A stretch of DNA of 49,749 nt from assembly GCF_007713735.2 (NCBI RefSeq), contig NZ_VMNW02000069.1:1-49749 (forward strand). The letters are read 5' to 3'. Of this stretch, positions 24,263-31,842 are shown in pieces (the first letter of the stretch is position 1; the number at the start of each line of letters is the position of its first letter). The DNA comes from Amycolatopsis acidicola (GTDB taxonomy: Bacteria > Actinomycetota > Actinomycetes > Mycobacteriales > Pseudonocardiaceae). The notes under the pieces were generated by a model. The model was given only the letters and a program-made list of their open reading frames with translations. It was not told the origin of the DNA and ran no database searches. The position numbers were made by a program, and so were the translations under genes.

Positions 24263-25753
24263 ATGGGGGTATCCGGACGGAGCAGGTGGTGGGCGCTCGG
24301 CGCGCTCGCGGTGGCATTACTGGCTTTCGGGCTCGACGTGACGGTGCTGTCCGTCGCGTTGCCCACGCTCGCGGTGGATCTGCACGCGTCCACCAGCGAG
24401 CTGCAGTGGTTCTCGAACTCCTACACCCTCGTGCTGGCCGCGGGCCTGCTCCCGGCAGGCCTGCTCGGCGACCGGTTCGGGCCGAAGGGGCTGCTGATCT
24501 TCGGGCTGCTGCTGTTCGGGCTCGCCTCGGTCGCGTGCGCGTACTCGGCCACGGCGGGCCAGTTGATCGCGGCGCGGGCGGCGCTCGGTGTCGGCGGCGC
24601 GTTCCTCGTGCCGATGTCCGTTTCCCTGATCTCCGAACTGTTTCCCGGCAAGGATCGCGCCCGCGCCATCGCGGTCTGGGCGGCGGCGATGTCGGCAGGG
24701 ATCCCGCTCGGGCCCGTAGTCGGCGGCTGGCTGCTGGACAACTTCTGGTGGGGCTCGGCATTCCTGATCAACGTCCCGCCGATCGTGATCGGCACGGTGC
24801 TGCTGATCTGGCTGCTGCCCAATGTGCCCGGAAACCCTTCGCAGCGCATCGATTTCCCCGGGATCGCGTTGTCCAGCGCCGGTCTGGTGGCGGTGACCTA
24901 CGGGCTCGTCGAAGCGGGCGACCGCGGCTGGGGCGCGGTGACGGCCCTCGCGCCGATGCTCGGTGGGCTCGTCGTGCTCGCCGGTTTCGGGCTGTGGCTG
25001 CGGCGGGCGAGCCATCCGCTGGTCGACGTAGAACTGTTCGCCTCCAAGGGTTTTCGCTGGGGCGGGATACTCGCCACGGTCGCCCAGTTTGCGATGATGG
25101 GCGCGATCTTCCTGCTGCCGCAGTACTTCCAGGCCGTGTACGCCACCGATGCGCTGGGCACCGGGCTGCGTCTGCTGCCGATCGTCGGCGGGCTGCTCGT
25201 GGGAGTGCAGCTGGCGGACCGCCTCCGGTCGAAGGCCGGCGCGAAAGTCGTTGTGGCGCTGGGGTTCGCGTTCATGGTCGGCGGTCTGGTCACCGGTGCC
25301 TTCACCAGTGTGGGCGCCGGCTACGGGTTCGTCGCGGTGTGGGTTTCGCTCGTCGGCCTCGGTCTCGGGTTCTCGCTCCCGCCGTCGATGGACATCGCGC
25401 TGGGTGCGCTGAGCCCGAAGCGGGCGGGCGTCGGTTCCGGTCTGCTGCAAGCACTTCGCCAGGTCGGCGGCACGCTCGGGGTCACGATCCTCGGCACCGT
25501 GCTCAACGCCGGGTACCGCGCCGGTCTGCCCGACTCGGCACCGTCCGCGGCCCGGGAAAGCGTTGCGGCCGGTGCGCGCGTGCCCGGCTTGTTCGACGCG
25601 GTCCAGCACGCCTTCGTCCGCGGCATGAACACCACGCTGTGGGTGTGTGCCGGATTCGCGCTGGCGGGTGTGCTCCTGACACTCGTGTTCCTGCCGCGTC
25701 AGGCCGAGGACGTGCAGGAGGCAGAATCGGCCCATGAGTTCGTCGCCGGTTAG
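24263..25753 (+). CDS. DHA2-family (EmrB/QacA) MFS drug transporter
   Basis: Proton-coupled efflux pump with about 14 spans (496 aa). Motif A-like GDRFGPKGLL, motif C-like GIPLGPVVGGWLLDNFWWGSAFLINVPP around residues 147-175, and LDVTVLSVALPTLAVDL in span 1 are diagnostic of the EmrB/QacA group. ATG 24263 follows GATTGGAG. Its 3' end overlaps the TetR gene by 20 bases, so pump and regulator are one operon behind the palindromic site. Exported compound unknown; antibiotics or biocides are typical. Confidence 0.92.
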   Translation: MGVSGRSRWWALGALAVALLAFGLDVTVLSVALPTLAVDLHASTSELQWFSNSYTLVLAAGLLPAGLLGDRFGPKGLLIFGLLLFGLASVACAYSATAGQLIAARAALGVGGAFLVPMSVSLISELFPGKDRARAIAVWAAAMSAGIPLGPVVGGWLLDNFWWGSAFLINVPPIVIGTVLLIWLLPNVPGNPSQRIDFPGIALSSAGLVAVTYGLVEAGDRGWGAVTALAPMLGGLVVLAGFGLWLRRASHPLVDVELFASKGFRWGGILATVAQFAMMGAIFLLPQYFQAVYATDALGTGLRLLPIVGGLLVGVQLADRLRSKAGAKVVVALGFAFMVGGLVTGAFTSVGAGYGFVAVWVSLVGLGLGFSLPPSMDIALGALSPKRAGVGSGLLQALRQVGGTLGVTILGTVLNAGYRAGLPDSAPSAARESVAAGARVPGLFDAVQHAFVRGMNTTLWVCAGFALAGVLLTLVFLPRQAEDVQEAESAHEFVAG

Positions 25754-26327
25754 GCCGGGGTTGCGGGAGCTGAAGAAGGCAAGGACGCGGGCCGCGATCC
25801 AGGATCACGCCCTCCGCCTCTTCGTCGAGCAGGGCTACGACGCGACCACGGTCGAGCAGATCGCGGCCGCCGCCGAGGTCTCGCAGAGCACGTTCTTCCG
25901 GTACTTCCCGACCAAGGAGGACACCGTCAGCTACGACCGGCTCGACCCGGTCATGCTCGAGTCCTTCATCGCACAACCCGCGCGGCTTTCGGTGATCGGC
26001 GCGATGCGGGCCGCGATCCGCGAAACGCTCGGCGCGCTGCCACGTGAGGCCTCCGACCTGGAAACCGCGCGGCAGCGGCTCATTTTCGAGGTGCCCGCGT
26101 TGCGTGCCCGGCTCGTCGACCAGATGCAGGACGGGATGGAGATGCTGCACGACGCGGTGGCCCGGCGTCTGGACCGTGAGCCGTCCGATCTCACGGTCCA
26201 GACCTGGTCCGGGGCGATTCTCGGGGTGGTGCTCTCGGCGTACTTCGCGTCGACAGCCGACCCCGCGCGGTTCATGGCGGAGATGGACGCGCGGCTGGCC
26301 TGTCTGGAGCGGGAACAGCTCGGCTGA
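25734..26327 (+). CDS. TetR family regulator of the adjacent efflux pump
   Basis: 197-residue repressor-type protein. N-terminal HTH (about residues 15-60): ARTRAAIQDHALRLFVEQGY, then TTVEQIAAAAEVSQSTFFRYFPTKEDTV, a textbook TetR recognition helix. The C-terminal helical domain resembles the SCO1718/MftR-like type seen with MFS pumps. It starts inside the pump gene (20-base overlap) and is most likely co-translated. The expected target is the palindrome at 24222-24245; ligand unknown. Confidence 0.9.
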   Translation: MSSSPVRPGLRELKKARTRAAIQDHALRLFVEQGYDATTVEQIAAAAEVSQSTFFRYFPTKEDTVSYDRLDPVMLESFIAQPARLSVIGAMRAAIRETLGALPREASDLETARQRLIFEVPALRARLVDQMQDGMEMLHDAVARRLDREPSDLTVQTWSGAILGVVLSAYFASTADPARFMAEMDARLACLEREQLG

Positions 26328-26906
26328 TCAAGGCGCGACGACGCGCGCCACGCAGTCGCGCAGCAGTGCCCGGCGCCTTTCGTGGTCGGCGGCGGACTCG
26401 TCGGCGCTGGCGGCGTGCACGACGCTCGCCGGTGACCAGGCGAAGGCCATCCCCATCACGAGTACGAACAGGTCGAACGGGTCGCCCTCGCGCACCTTGC
26501 CCGCGGCCTGCGCCCGTTCGATGGCCGCGAGTTTCCTGGTGTCGTCCGGATTGTCGGTCAGCCGGGCGACCGGACGGCGTTCCAGCCGGAGCCAGCTGGT
26601 CAGGCGGACCAACTCGGGGTTGCGCAGGGTCTCGTCGTACATCGCGACGGCCCAGCCGGGGAAGTCCTCCGCGTCGAACGACACGGCGTCGAGCAGCCGG
26701 CCGGCGCGGTCGGCGACCACCGCGTCGAACAACCCGTCCTTGCTGCCGAAATAGCCGTAGAGCTGGGCCTTGTTCGTATGCGCCGCCGCGATGATCCGGT
26801 CCACCCTGGCGCCGGCGATCCCGCGTTCCGCGAACTCCTCCGCGGCCGCGTCGAGGATGCGCCTGCTGGTGGCGGCGCCGCGGGCTGTGGTCGGCAGTTC
26901 GGGCAT
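26328..26906 (-). CDS. TetR family regulator, divergent from the alcohol dehydrogenase gene
   Basis: 192-residue regulator. HTH: SRRILDAAAEEFAERGIAGARVDRIIAAA and HTNKAQLYGYFGSKDGLF, residues about 14-60; the C-terminal domain has the TetR_C motif PVARLTDNPDD. It is convergent with the previous TetR gene with no gap between stops (26327/26328), and divergent from the dehydrogenase across 82 bases that hold two matching palindromes. Control of itself and the dehydrogenase is inferred. Confidence 0.92.
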   Translation of the reverse strand: MPELPTTARGAATSRRILDAAAEEFAERGIAGARVDRIIAAAHTNKAQLYGYFGSKDGLFDAVVADRAGRLLDAVSFDAEDFPGWAVAMYDETLRNPELVRLTSWLRLERRPVARLTDNPDDTRKLAAIERAQAAGKVREGDPFDLFVLVMGMAFAWSPASVVHAASADESAADHERRRALLRDCVARVVAP

Positions 26907-26920
26907 GGGCCCACTTTACA

Positions 26921-26940
26921 AACAGACCAGTTGGTCTGTT
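26921..26940. promoter_or_regulatory. Operator 1 between TetR and dehydrogenase genes
   Basis: AACAGACCA-GT-TGGTCTGTT is a perfect 9-bp inverted repeat, 15 bases upstream of the TetR start on its strand. It shares the AACAGAC half-site with operator 2. Confidence 0.8.
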
Positions 26941-26956
26941 TTGCTGCTACGCTGGA

Positions 26957-26976
26957 AACAGACCGAATAGTCTGTC
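26957..26976. promoter_or_regulatory. Operator 2 between TetR and dehydrogenase genes
   Basis: AACAGAC-CGAATA-GTCTGTC is a second copy of the same operator type, 36 bp centre to centre from the first. It ends one base before the AGGAGG ribosome site (26978-26983) of the dehydrogenase, so bound repressor would block its transcription or early elongation. Confidence 0.75.
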
Positions 26977-26988
26977 TAGGAGGACGGA

Positions 26989-28032
26989 ATGCGCACCACC
27001 ACCGGCTGGCAGAGCCACGACAACTCCACCGCCCTGCGGCGGCTCCCGATCGAGCGCCGTGACCTGCGCGAAGACGACATCGCCGTGCGGGTCGACTACT
27101 GCGGTGTCTGCCACAGCGATCTGCACGCGATCCACGGCGCCGTGGGCAAACCCACCGACGGCCTGGTCCCCGGCCACGAGTTCGTCGGCACCGTCACCGC
27201 CACCGGCCCGGCGGTGACCGGGTCCGTGACCGGTGACCGGGTCGCGGTCGGCACCATCGTCGACTCCTGCGGCGTCTGCGCGATGTGCCAAGCGGGGCAA
27301 GAGAACTACTGCTACGAGGGCGCCGTCACCACCTACGGCGGCACCGACCGCGTCGACGGCACGGTGACGAAGGGCGGCTACAGCCGCGAATACGTACTGC
27401 GCGACAAGTTCGCCTACCGCCTGCCCGAAGGCATCGACCCGGCCGCGGCCGCACCGCTCATGTGCGCCGGAATCACGATGTGGGAACCCATGCGGGCGGC
27501 GGGAATCGGCGCGGGCAGCCGGGTCGCCATCGCCGGTCTCGGCGGGCTCGGGCACCTCGGGGTCAAGATCGCCGTCGCGCTCGGCGCCGAGGTCACCGTG
27601 CTGAGCCGCACCCCGGACAAGGCTGGGGACGCGCGCAAGCTCGGTGCCGCCGAGCTGCTCGTCACCACCGACGAAAAGCAGCTGGCGCAGGGGTTCGGCC
27701 GGTTCGACCTGATCATGGACACCATCTCCGCCAAACACGACCTGTCGCCGCTGCTGCGCCTGCTCGGGCTGGACGGCACGCTCAGCGTGGTCGGCCTGCC
27801 GCTCGAAGTCCCGGTGCCGCTCATGAACCTGACCTACGGCCGCAAGAAGCTGACCTCGTCGGGCACCGGCGGCCGGAAGGGCACGGCCGAAATGCTGGCC
27901 TTCGCCGCCGAACACGGCATCACGGCGGACATCGAGCTGCTTCCGTCCGCGCGCGTCGAGGAGGCGCTCACCCGGCTGGAGCGGGGCGACGTCCGCTACC
28001 GGTTCGTGCTCGATCTGTCCGATTTGGACTGA
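26989..28032 (+). CDS. Zinc-dependent NAD(P)-linked alcohol dehydrogenase
   Basis: MDR alcohol/aldehyde reductase (347 aa) resembling the YahK/AdhC cinnamyl-alcohol dehydrogenase group. Catalytic zinc: CGVCHSDLH (Cys near residue 38) and PGHEFVG; structural zinc: CGVCAMCQAGQENYC (four Cys around 88-103). Rossmann motif GLGGLGHLGVKIA near 180. ATG 26989 follows AGGAGG by 5 bases. The two TetR operators upstream suggest induction by an aldehyde or electrophile. Substrate unknown. Confidence 0.93.
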   Translation: MRTTTGWQSHDNSTALRRLPIERRDLREDDIAVRVDYCGVCHSDLHAIHGAVGKPTDGLVPGHEFVGTVTATGPAVTGSVTGDRVAVGTIVDSCGVCAMCQAGQENYCYEGAVTTYGGTDRVDGTVTKGGYSREYVLRDKFAYRLPEGIDPAAAAPLMCAGITMWEPMRAAGIGAGSRVAIAGLGGLGHLGVKIAVALGAEVTVLSRTPDKAGDARKLGAAELLVTTDEKQLAQGFGRFDLIMDTISAKHDLSPLLRLLGLDGTLSVVGLPLEVPVPLMNLTYGRKKLTSSGTGGRKGTAEMLAFAAEHGITADIELLPSARVEEALTRLERGDVRYRFVLDLSDLD

Positions 28033-28060
28033 GCGCGCGACACGCCCGGCGTCCCGGCTC

Positions 28061-28094
28061 ACCCGGTCGCTTCCCCCGGCGCGCCCGGGTTTTT
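28061..28094 (+). terminator. Putative terminator after the alcohol dehydrogenase
   Basis: ACCCGG (28061-28066) and CCGGGT (28085-28090) flank an 18-base loop, followed directly by a run of T. The stem is short but the T run supports an intrinsic terminator. Confidence 0.55.
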
Positions 28095-28178
28095 CGTTGA
28101 GTACCAACGAGGTGCAGTAAAACGAGTGAGGCTCGCGGTGTGAACGGGTGAACCGGGCACACAGCGCAATGCCCCGCT

Positions 28179-28332
28179 CCCGGCGTACCTGATTGCCGGG
28201 CGAATATCCGAGTGCCTTTGTTCACCAGTTCGCGGGTCCTTCTATCGATTCCGAATCCGCCTCGTGTCGGCGGTCCCGTGCGGCCGAGTGGTGACCCCCT
28301 GACCAGGAAGGTAGTCATTGAGCCAGTCAGGG
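28179..28332 (+). other. Gene-free 28033-28358: structured leader of the secreted-protein gene
   Basis: 326 bases without a convincing gene. Beyond the terminator it holds CCCGGC (28179-28184)/GCCGGG (28195-28200) and, near the gene, CCCTGAC (28297-28303)/GTCAGGG (28326-28332). An in-frame open stretch from 28212 leads into the next gene but reads as leader, not protein. The repeats may belong to a 5' UTR controlling the secreted protein. I cannot match them to a known riboswitch. Confidence 0.4.
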
Positions 28333-28358
28333 CCAAAAAGCCAGGGAGGGAATCAGCA

Positions 28359-28868
28359 ATGCAAGGGAAGTTCGCCCGAGCACTCGCGGTGCTGGTGGCA
28401 GGAAGTGTGCTCATGCTGTCCGGAGCCGGTATCGCTTCGGCAGGTGGTAAGGGCACGTCGAGCACGGAAGCCGCCGGCCAGCAGGTGCTGCAGCTGCGCG
28501 ACGCGATCACCAAGGCCGCGTACGGATCCGACGTGGCGGGCACGGAACGTTCGCTCAACCAGCTCAGCCCGTTGCTCGGTGACCTCGCGGCAGGGCAGAA
28601 GTACCAGATCCAGTCCGACCAGCAGCAGCAGGCGGGCACGGCGAACGGTCAGTCCACCGAAGCGAGCCGCATCCTCGCCGACCCGTCCCAGGCTTCGACC
28701 GCCCGGCAGCTGCCGCCGGTGCCCTCGCTGCCGGACCTGCCGGCGCCGCTGAACATCGTCAGCAACCTGCTGAAGAACCTGCTCACGCTGGTGACCAGCC
28801 TGCTCGGCGGCCTGCTGGGCAGCGCACCGGCGCTGCCGGTGCCGACGCCGACGTTGCCGTCGGTCTGA
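28359..28868 (+). CDS. Small secreted protein with hydrophobic C-terminus, function unknown
   Basis: 169 residues. Signal peptide about 1-27 (FARALAVLVAGSVLMLSGAGIASA). The mature part has a helical segment (about 35-75), a Gln-rich stretch (SDQQQQAGTANGQS), a Pro-rich turn (PPVPSLPDLPAPL), a Leu-rich amphipathic helix (NLLKNLLTLVTSLLGGLLG) and a Pro-rich end. ATG 28359 is preceded by GGGAGGG at 28344-28350; the frame is open upstream, but that part lacks coding character. I do not recognise the family. The Leu-rich helix could mediate self-assembly or membrane contact. Confidence 0.75.
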   Translation: MQGKFARALAVLVAGSVLMLSGAGIASAGGKGTSSTEAAGQQVLQLRDAITKAAYGSDVAGTERSLNQLSPLLGDLAAGQKYQIQSDQQQQAGTANGQSTEASRILADPSQASTARQLPPVPSLPDLPAPLNIVSNLLKNLLTLVTSLLGGLLGSAPALPVPTPTLPSV

Positions 28869-28898
28869 GACGAACAAGTGAAATAAGAGGGGGAACAC

Positions 28899-28932
28899 CC
28901 GGAGGCCGGCGTGGCGACACGCCGGCCTCCGG
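28899..28932. terminator. Bidirectional terminator hairpin
   Basis: A perfect 15-bp stem, CCGGAGGCCGGCGTG (28899-28913) with CACGCCGGCCTCCGG (28918-28932), and a GCGA loop. It separates convergent genes and abuts the esterase stop codon. Confidence 0.85.
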
Positions 28933-29991
28933 CTATTCGGCGGTGATCCCGGACAGTCCCAGGCGCAGCGCACCGGCCGCTTCCGCGGTCGCCTCGCGGA
29001 ACCGGGTGCCGACACCGAGGAAGTTCACGAACCCGTGGATGAGGTCCGACTGCCTGCTCAGCGCGGTCGGCACCCCGGCGGCGCGCAGTTTCTCCGCGTA
29101 CGCCTCGCCTTCGTCGCGCAGCGGGTCGAAGCCCGCCGTCGCCACGTACGCGGGCGGCAGTCCGGCGAAGTTTTCGCTCAACAGCGGGGAAAGCCGCGTA
29201 TCCGTGCGGTCCACCCCGGCCGGCGCGTAGTGGTCGAGGAACCACGTCATGTCCTTGTCGGTGAGGAAGAAGCCGTCCCCGAACAACTCCCGCGAGCGGC
29301 GCACCTTCGACGCGTCGACGCCCGGGTACAGCAGCAGCTGGAAAGCCGGGGCCGGGCCGCCCCGCCGCGTGGTCACCTGCGAGACGACGGCCGCGAGGTT
29401 GCCGCCCGCGCTGTCGCCGCCGACCGCGATCCGGTCCGGGTTCACGCCGAGGTCGGTCGCCTTCGCGTGGGCGTAGTCGAACGCCGTCACCGCGTCGTCC
29501 GCCGCGGCGGGGAAGGGATGCTCCGGCGCGAGCCGGTACTCCACGGACAGCACGCGCACGCCGGCGTGCTTGGCGAAGAACCGCGCGGTGTTGTCGTGGC
29601 TGGCGCGGGTGCCGATCACCCAGCCGCCGCCGTGGAAGTACACCAGCAGCCCGGAGTCCTTGGGCAGCCCGGCCGGGGTGTAAAGGGTGGCCGGGATGCC
29701 GCCGTTCGAGTCGGGGATGGTCAGCTCACGCGTGCCCACCGGCTGGATCGGCGCGCCGCTGACCAGGTGCTGGGACTCGTTGAGCAGCTTCCTGGCCAGC
29801 GCCGGGGTTGGCTGCGACATGCTCGACCCCGCGAGCTGCTGCAGCCGCAGCAGCAGCTGCGCGTCGAGCGCCAGCTCCTGTCCGTCGCGCTGGATGGCGC
29901 TGCCGGCGATGAGCCGCCGCACCGGGCGCGGGAGGGCGTAGACCAGCTGGGCCGCGGCTGCTTCGACGCGGGACTTGAGTGGGTTCGCCAT
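28933..29991 (-). CDS. Alpha/beta hydrolase, HSL-family esterase/lipase
   Basis: Carboxylesterase of the hormone-sensitive-lipase group (352 aa). Oxyanion-hole motif HGGGW (residues 120-124), nucleophile GDSAGGN (Ser194), Asp289 in GFDPLRDE and His319 in LIHGF form a complete catalytic triad. A helical cap occupies about residues 1-90. There is no signal peptide, so it is cytoplasmic. ATG 29991; no clear operon partner. It likely hydrolyses short acyl esters; actual substrate unknown. Confidence 0.92.
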   Translation of the reverse strand: MANPLKSRVEAAAAQLVYALPRPVRRLIAGSAIQRDGQELALDAQLLLRLQQLAGSSMSQPTPALARKLLNESQHLVSGAPIQPVGTRELTIPDSNGGIPATLYTPAGLPKDSGLLVYFHGGGWVIGTRASHDNTARFFAKHAGVRVLSVEYRLAPEHPFPAAADDAVTAFDYAHAKATDLGVNPDRIAVGGDSAGGNLAAVVSQVTTRRGGPAPAFQLLLYPGVDASKVRRSRELFGDGFFLTDKDMTWFLDHYAPAGVDRTDTRLSPLLSENFAGLPPAYVATAGFDPLRDEGEAYAEKLRAAGVPTALSRQSDLIHGFVNFLGVGTRFREATAEAAGALRLGLSGITAE

Positions 29992-30134
29992 GCCCGAGAC
30001 GTTACCGGCGAGTAGTCAAGAGGGCCAGACGCGCTCGCGCAACGGTTCGGGGCGCGGGAACGGTTCAGGTGTGACCGGGGCCTCCGTCCCAAATGCTGGT
30101 CCTCTACCTAACTGGAGGGGTTAGCCTCGACGGC

Positions 30135-30704
30135 GTGACTAGCTCGGTGATCAACGTGGTCGGTATCGGCGGTTCCCTGCGCGCGGGCTCTCAGTCCGAA
30201 CGCGCGCTGAACATCGCGCTCGAAGGCGCGAAGGAAGCGGGCGCGAACACACTCGCGATCACCGGCAGCCAACTGGTCCTGCCGTTCTACGATTCGGGAA
30301 TCCCCGAGCGCACCCCGGAGGCGGAACGGCTGATCGAGGCCGTGCGCAACGCCGACGGGCTGATCATCGTGTCCCCCGGCTACCACGGCGCCCTGTCCGG
30401 CCTGATCAAGAACGCCCTGGACTACGTCGAGGACCTGCGCCCCGATCCCCGCCCGTACCTCGACAGCCGCGGCGTCGGCCTCGTCGCGGTCGCGTACGGC
30501 TGGCAGGCCGCGGTCACCACGCTCGACCAGCTGCGCACGATCACGCACGCGCTGCGCGGCTGGCCCACCCCGCTCGGCGGCGCGGTCAACTCCGCCGAGA
30601 CCAAGTTCGACGAGGCGGGCGGTGCCTCGGACGGTAAGACGGTCTCCACCCTGCGCACGATCGGCCGTCAGGTGACCGAGTTCGCGCAGGCCAACCGCGC
30701 CTGA
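30135..30704 (+). CDS. NADPH-dependent FMN reductase family protein
   Basis: Flavodoxin-like oxidoreductase (189 aa). GIGGSLRAGSQSERAL (phosphate-binding loop for FMN) near the N-terminus and SPGYHGALSGLIKNALDYVE in the middle are diagnostic. The start is taken as GTG 30135 because TAGCCT (30122-30127) lies 7 bases upstream, a leaderless arrangement; an ATG at 30093 would add 14 residues that fall over this promoter. It may supply reduced flavin or reduce quinones or chromate-like acceptors. It precedes the peroxide-defence pair ohr-dps, but with its own gap of 126 bases. Confidence 0.88.
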   Translation: MTSSVINVVGIGGSLRAGSQSERALNIALEGAKEAGANTLAITGSQLVLPFYDSGIPERTPEAERLIEAVRNADGLIIVSPGYHGALSGLIKNALDYVEDLRPDPRPYLDSRGVGLVAVAYGWQAAVTTLDQLRTITHALRGWPTPLGGAVNSAETKFDEAGGASDGKTVSTLRTIGRQVTEFAQANRA

Positions 30705-30742
30705 GGATTCACATCCGGCCTCCCGGGTAACCCGTCGAGTGA

Positions 30743-30760
30743 TGCCCGCCATGACGGGCA
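30743..30760 (+). terminator. Weak hairpin after the FMN reductase gene
   Basis: TGCCCG (30743-30748) and CGGGCA (30755-30760) around a 6-base loop. Short stem, no T run; it could terminate the reductase transcript or sit in the ohr control region. Confidence 0.35.
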
Positions 30761-30830
30761 CCTTTCGGCGACTGCGGATTGTTGTTCTTGCTGCCAGGCT
30801 TGTACCGGCCAAGAACACGGGAGGTAAGTG

Positions 30831-31256
30831 GTGGAAGCGTTGTACACGGCGGTGGCGACGTCACGAGGCGACGGCCGCAATGGTGAGGTCACCTCGTCCG
30901 ACGGCGTGATCGACGAAAAGCTGGCCATCCCCAAGGAGATGGGCGGCCCTGGCGGTCTGCACACCAACCCGGAGCAGTTGTTCGCGGCCGGCTACTCGGC
31001 CTGCTTCCACAGCGCGCTGCAGGCGGTCGCCCGTCAGGCGAAGGTGCAGCTGCCCGACGGGGCCACGGTCACGGCCGAGGTCGGCATCGGCAAGGACGGC
31101 CCCGGTTTCGGACTCGCCGTGAAGCTCGAGGCCACACTGCCCGGGCTGGAGGCGGGCCAGGCCAACGAGCTGGTGGCACAGGCACACCAGGTCTGCCCCT
31201 ATTCGCGCGCCACTCGCGGCAACATCGAGGTCGAGGTAACCGCCAAGACCGCTTGA
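30831..31256 (+). CDS. ohr: Organic hydroperoxide resistance protein (Ohr/OsmC family)
   Basis: Thiol peroxidase (141 aa) that reduces organic hydroperoxides. The two redox cysteines are present: Cys58 in GYSACFHSAL and Cys122 in QVCPYSRATRGN; the pairing Arg and Glu of the family sit in DGVIDEKLAIPKEMGGPGGLHTNPEQLFA, seen over residues 25-53. Tandem GTG codons occur at 30828 and 30831; the GGGAGG at 30819-30824 is better spaced for 30831. Dps follows 24 bases later, so an oxidative-stress operon is likely. No adjacent OhrR is seen. Confidence 0.93.
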   Translation: MEALYTAVATSRGDGRNGEVTSSDGVIDEKLAIPKEMGGPGGLHTNPEQLFAAGYSACFHSALQAVARQAKVQLPDGATVTAEVGIGKDGPGFGLAVKLEATLPGLEAGQANELVAQAHQVCPYSRATRGNIEVEVTAKTA

Positions 31257-31280
31257 GGGAAAGGGAGGAATCCGTACACC

Positions 31281-31757
31281 ATGGCAAACTCTCCGATCAA
31301 GAGCCCGCTCCCCGAGAGCGACAAGGAGATCACCGGCAACGTCCTGCAGGCCACACTGGTGGACCTGGTGGACCTCTCGCTGATCGCCAAACAGGCGCAC
31401 TGGAACGTGGTCGGCGCCAACTTCCGCAGCGTGCACCTGCAGCTGGACGAGCTGGTGTCCACGGCACGCACCTACGTGGACGAGGTGGCCGAGCGCGCCA
31501 ACGCGATCGGTGTCTCGCCCAACGGCAAGGCGAAGACGGTCGTGGAGAGCTCGGGCCTGCCCGAGTACCCGGACAACTGGCAGAACGTCGAGGCCACCGT
31601 CGCCGCGATCGTCGACATCCTGGCGGACCTCATCGAGCGGCTGCGCAAGCGCATCGACGAGACCGACAAGAGCGACCTGGTCACCCAGGACCTGCTGATC
31701 GAGATCACGCAGGAGCTGGAGAAGGCGCACTGGATGTGGCAGGCCCAGCAAGCCTGA
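31281..31757 (+). CDS. dps: Dps-family ferritin-like DNA protection protein
   Basis: 158-residue four-helix-bundle protein forming a dodecamer that oxidises iron with peroxide and may coat DNA. The ferroxidase signature KQAHWNVVGANFRSVHLQLDEL is intact (about residues 38-59: His, Asp and Glu ligands). N- and C-terminal tails are short and not strongly basic, so DNA binding is uncertain. AGGGAGGA precedes the ATG by about 12 bases. It follows ohr and ends at a strong terminator. Confidence 0.93.
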   Translation: MANSPIKSPLPESDKEITGNVLQATLVDLVDLSLIAKQAHWNVVGANFRSVHLQLDELVSTARTYVDEVAERANAIGVSPNGKAKTVVESSGLPEYPDNWQNVEATVAAIVDILADLIERLRKRIDETDKSDLVTQDLLIEITQELEKAHWMWQAQQA

Positions 31758-31769
31758 CAACTCACCACG

Positions 31770-31800
31770 AAGCGGGCGCTGTCTTGGGCAGCGCCCGCTT
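31770..31800 (+). terminator. Intrinsic terminator after dps
   Basis: AAGCGGGCGCTG (31770-31781), loop TCTTGGG, CAGCGCCCGCTT (31789-31800): a perfect 12-bp stem running into TTTCC. One of the clearest terminators in the window. Confidence 0.92.
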
Positions 31801-31804
31801 TTCC

Positions 31805-31835
31805 TTGTGCCGGAACGGGTTCGGGTCGCTAGTGT
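31805..31835 (+). promoter_or_regulatory. Promoter of the glutamate decarboxylase gene
   Basis: TTGTGC (31805-31810), 19-base spacer, TAGTGT (31830-31835). The ATG follows after 7 bases, so transcription should begin at the start codon (leaderless). Confidence 0.55.
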
Positions 31836-31842
31836 CGGCCAC

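Noticed and set aside
28179..28332. Known riboswitch (for instance the c-di-AMP type common before actinobacterial wall enzymes)
   Set aside because: The conserved core sequences I know for that class are not present; only unassigned hairpins remain.
28212..28358. In-frame upstream extension of the secreted protein to 28212
   Set aside because: It would bury the signal peptide behind 49 residues and skip the GGGAGGG ribosome site; the segment reads as a leader.
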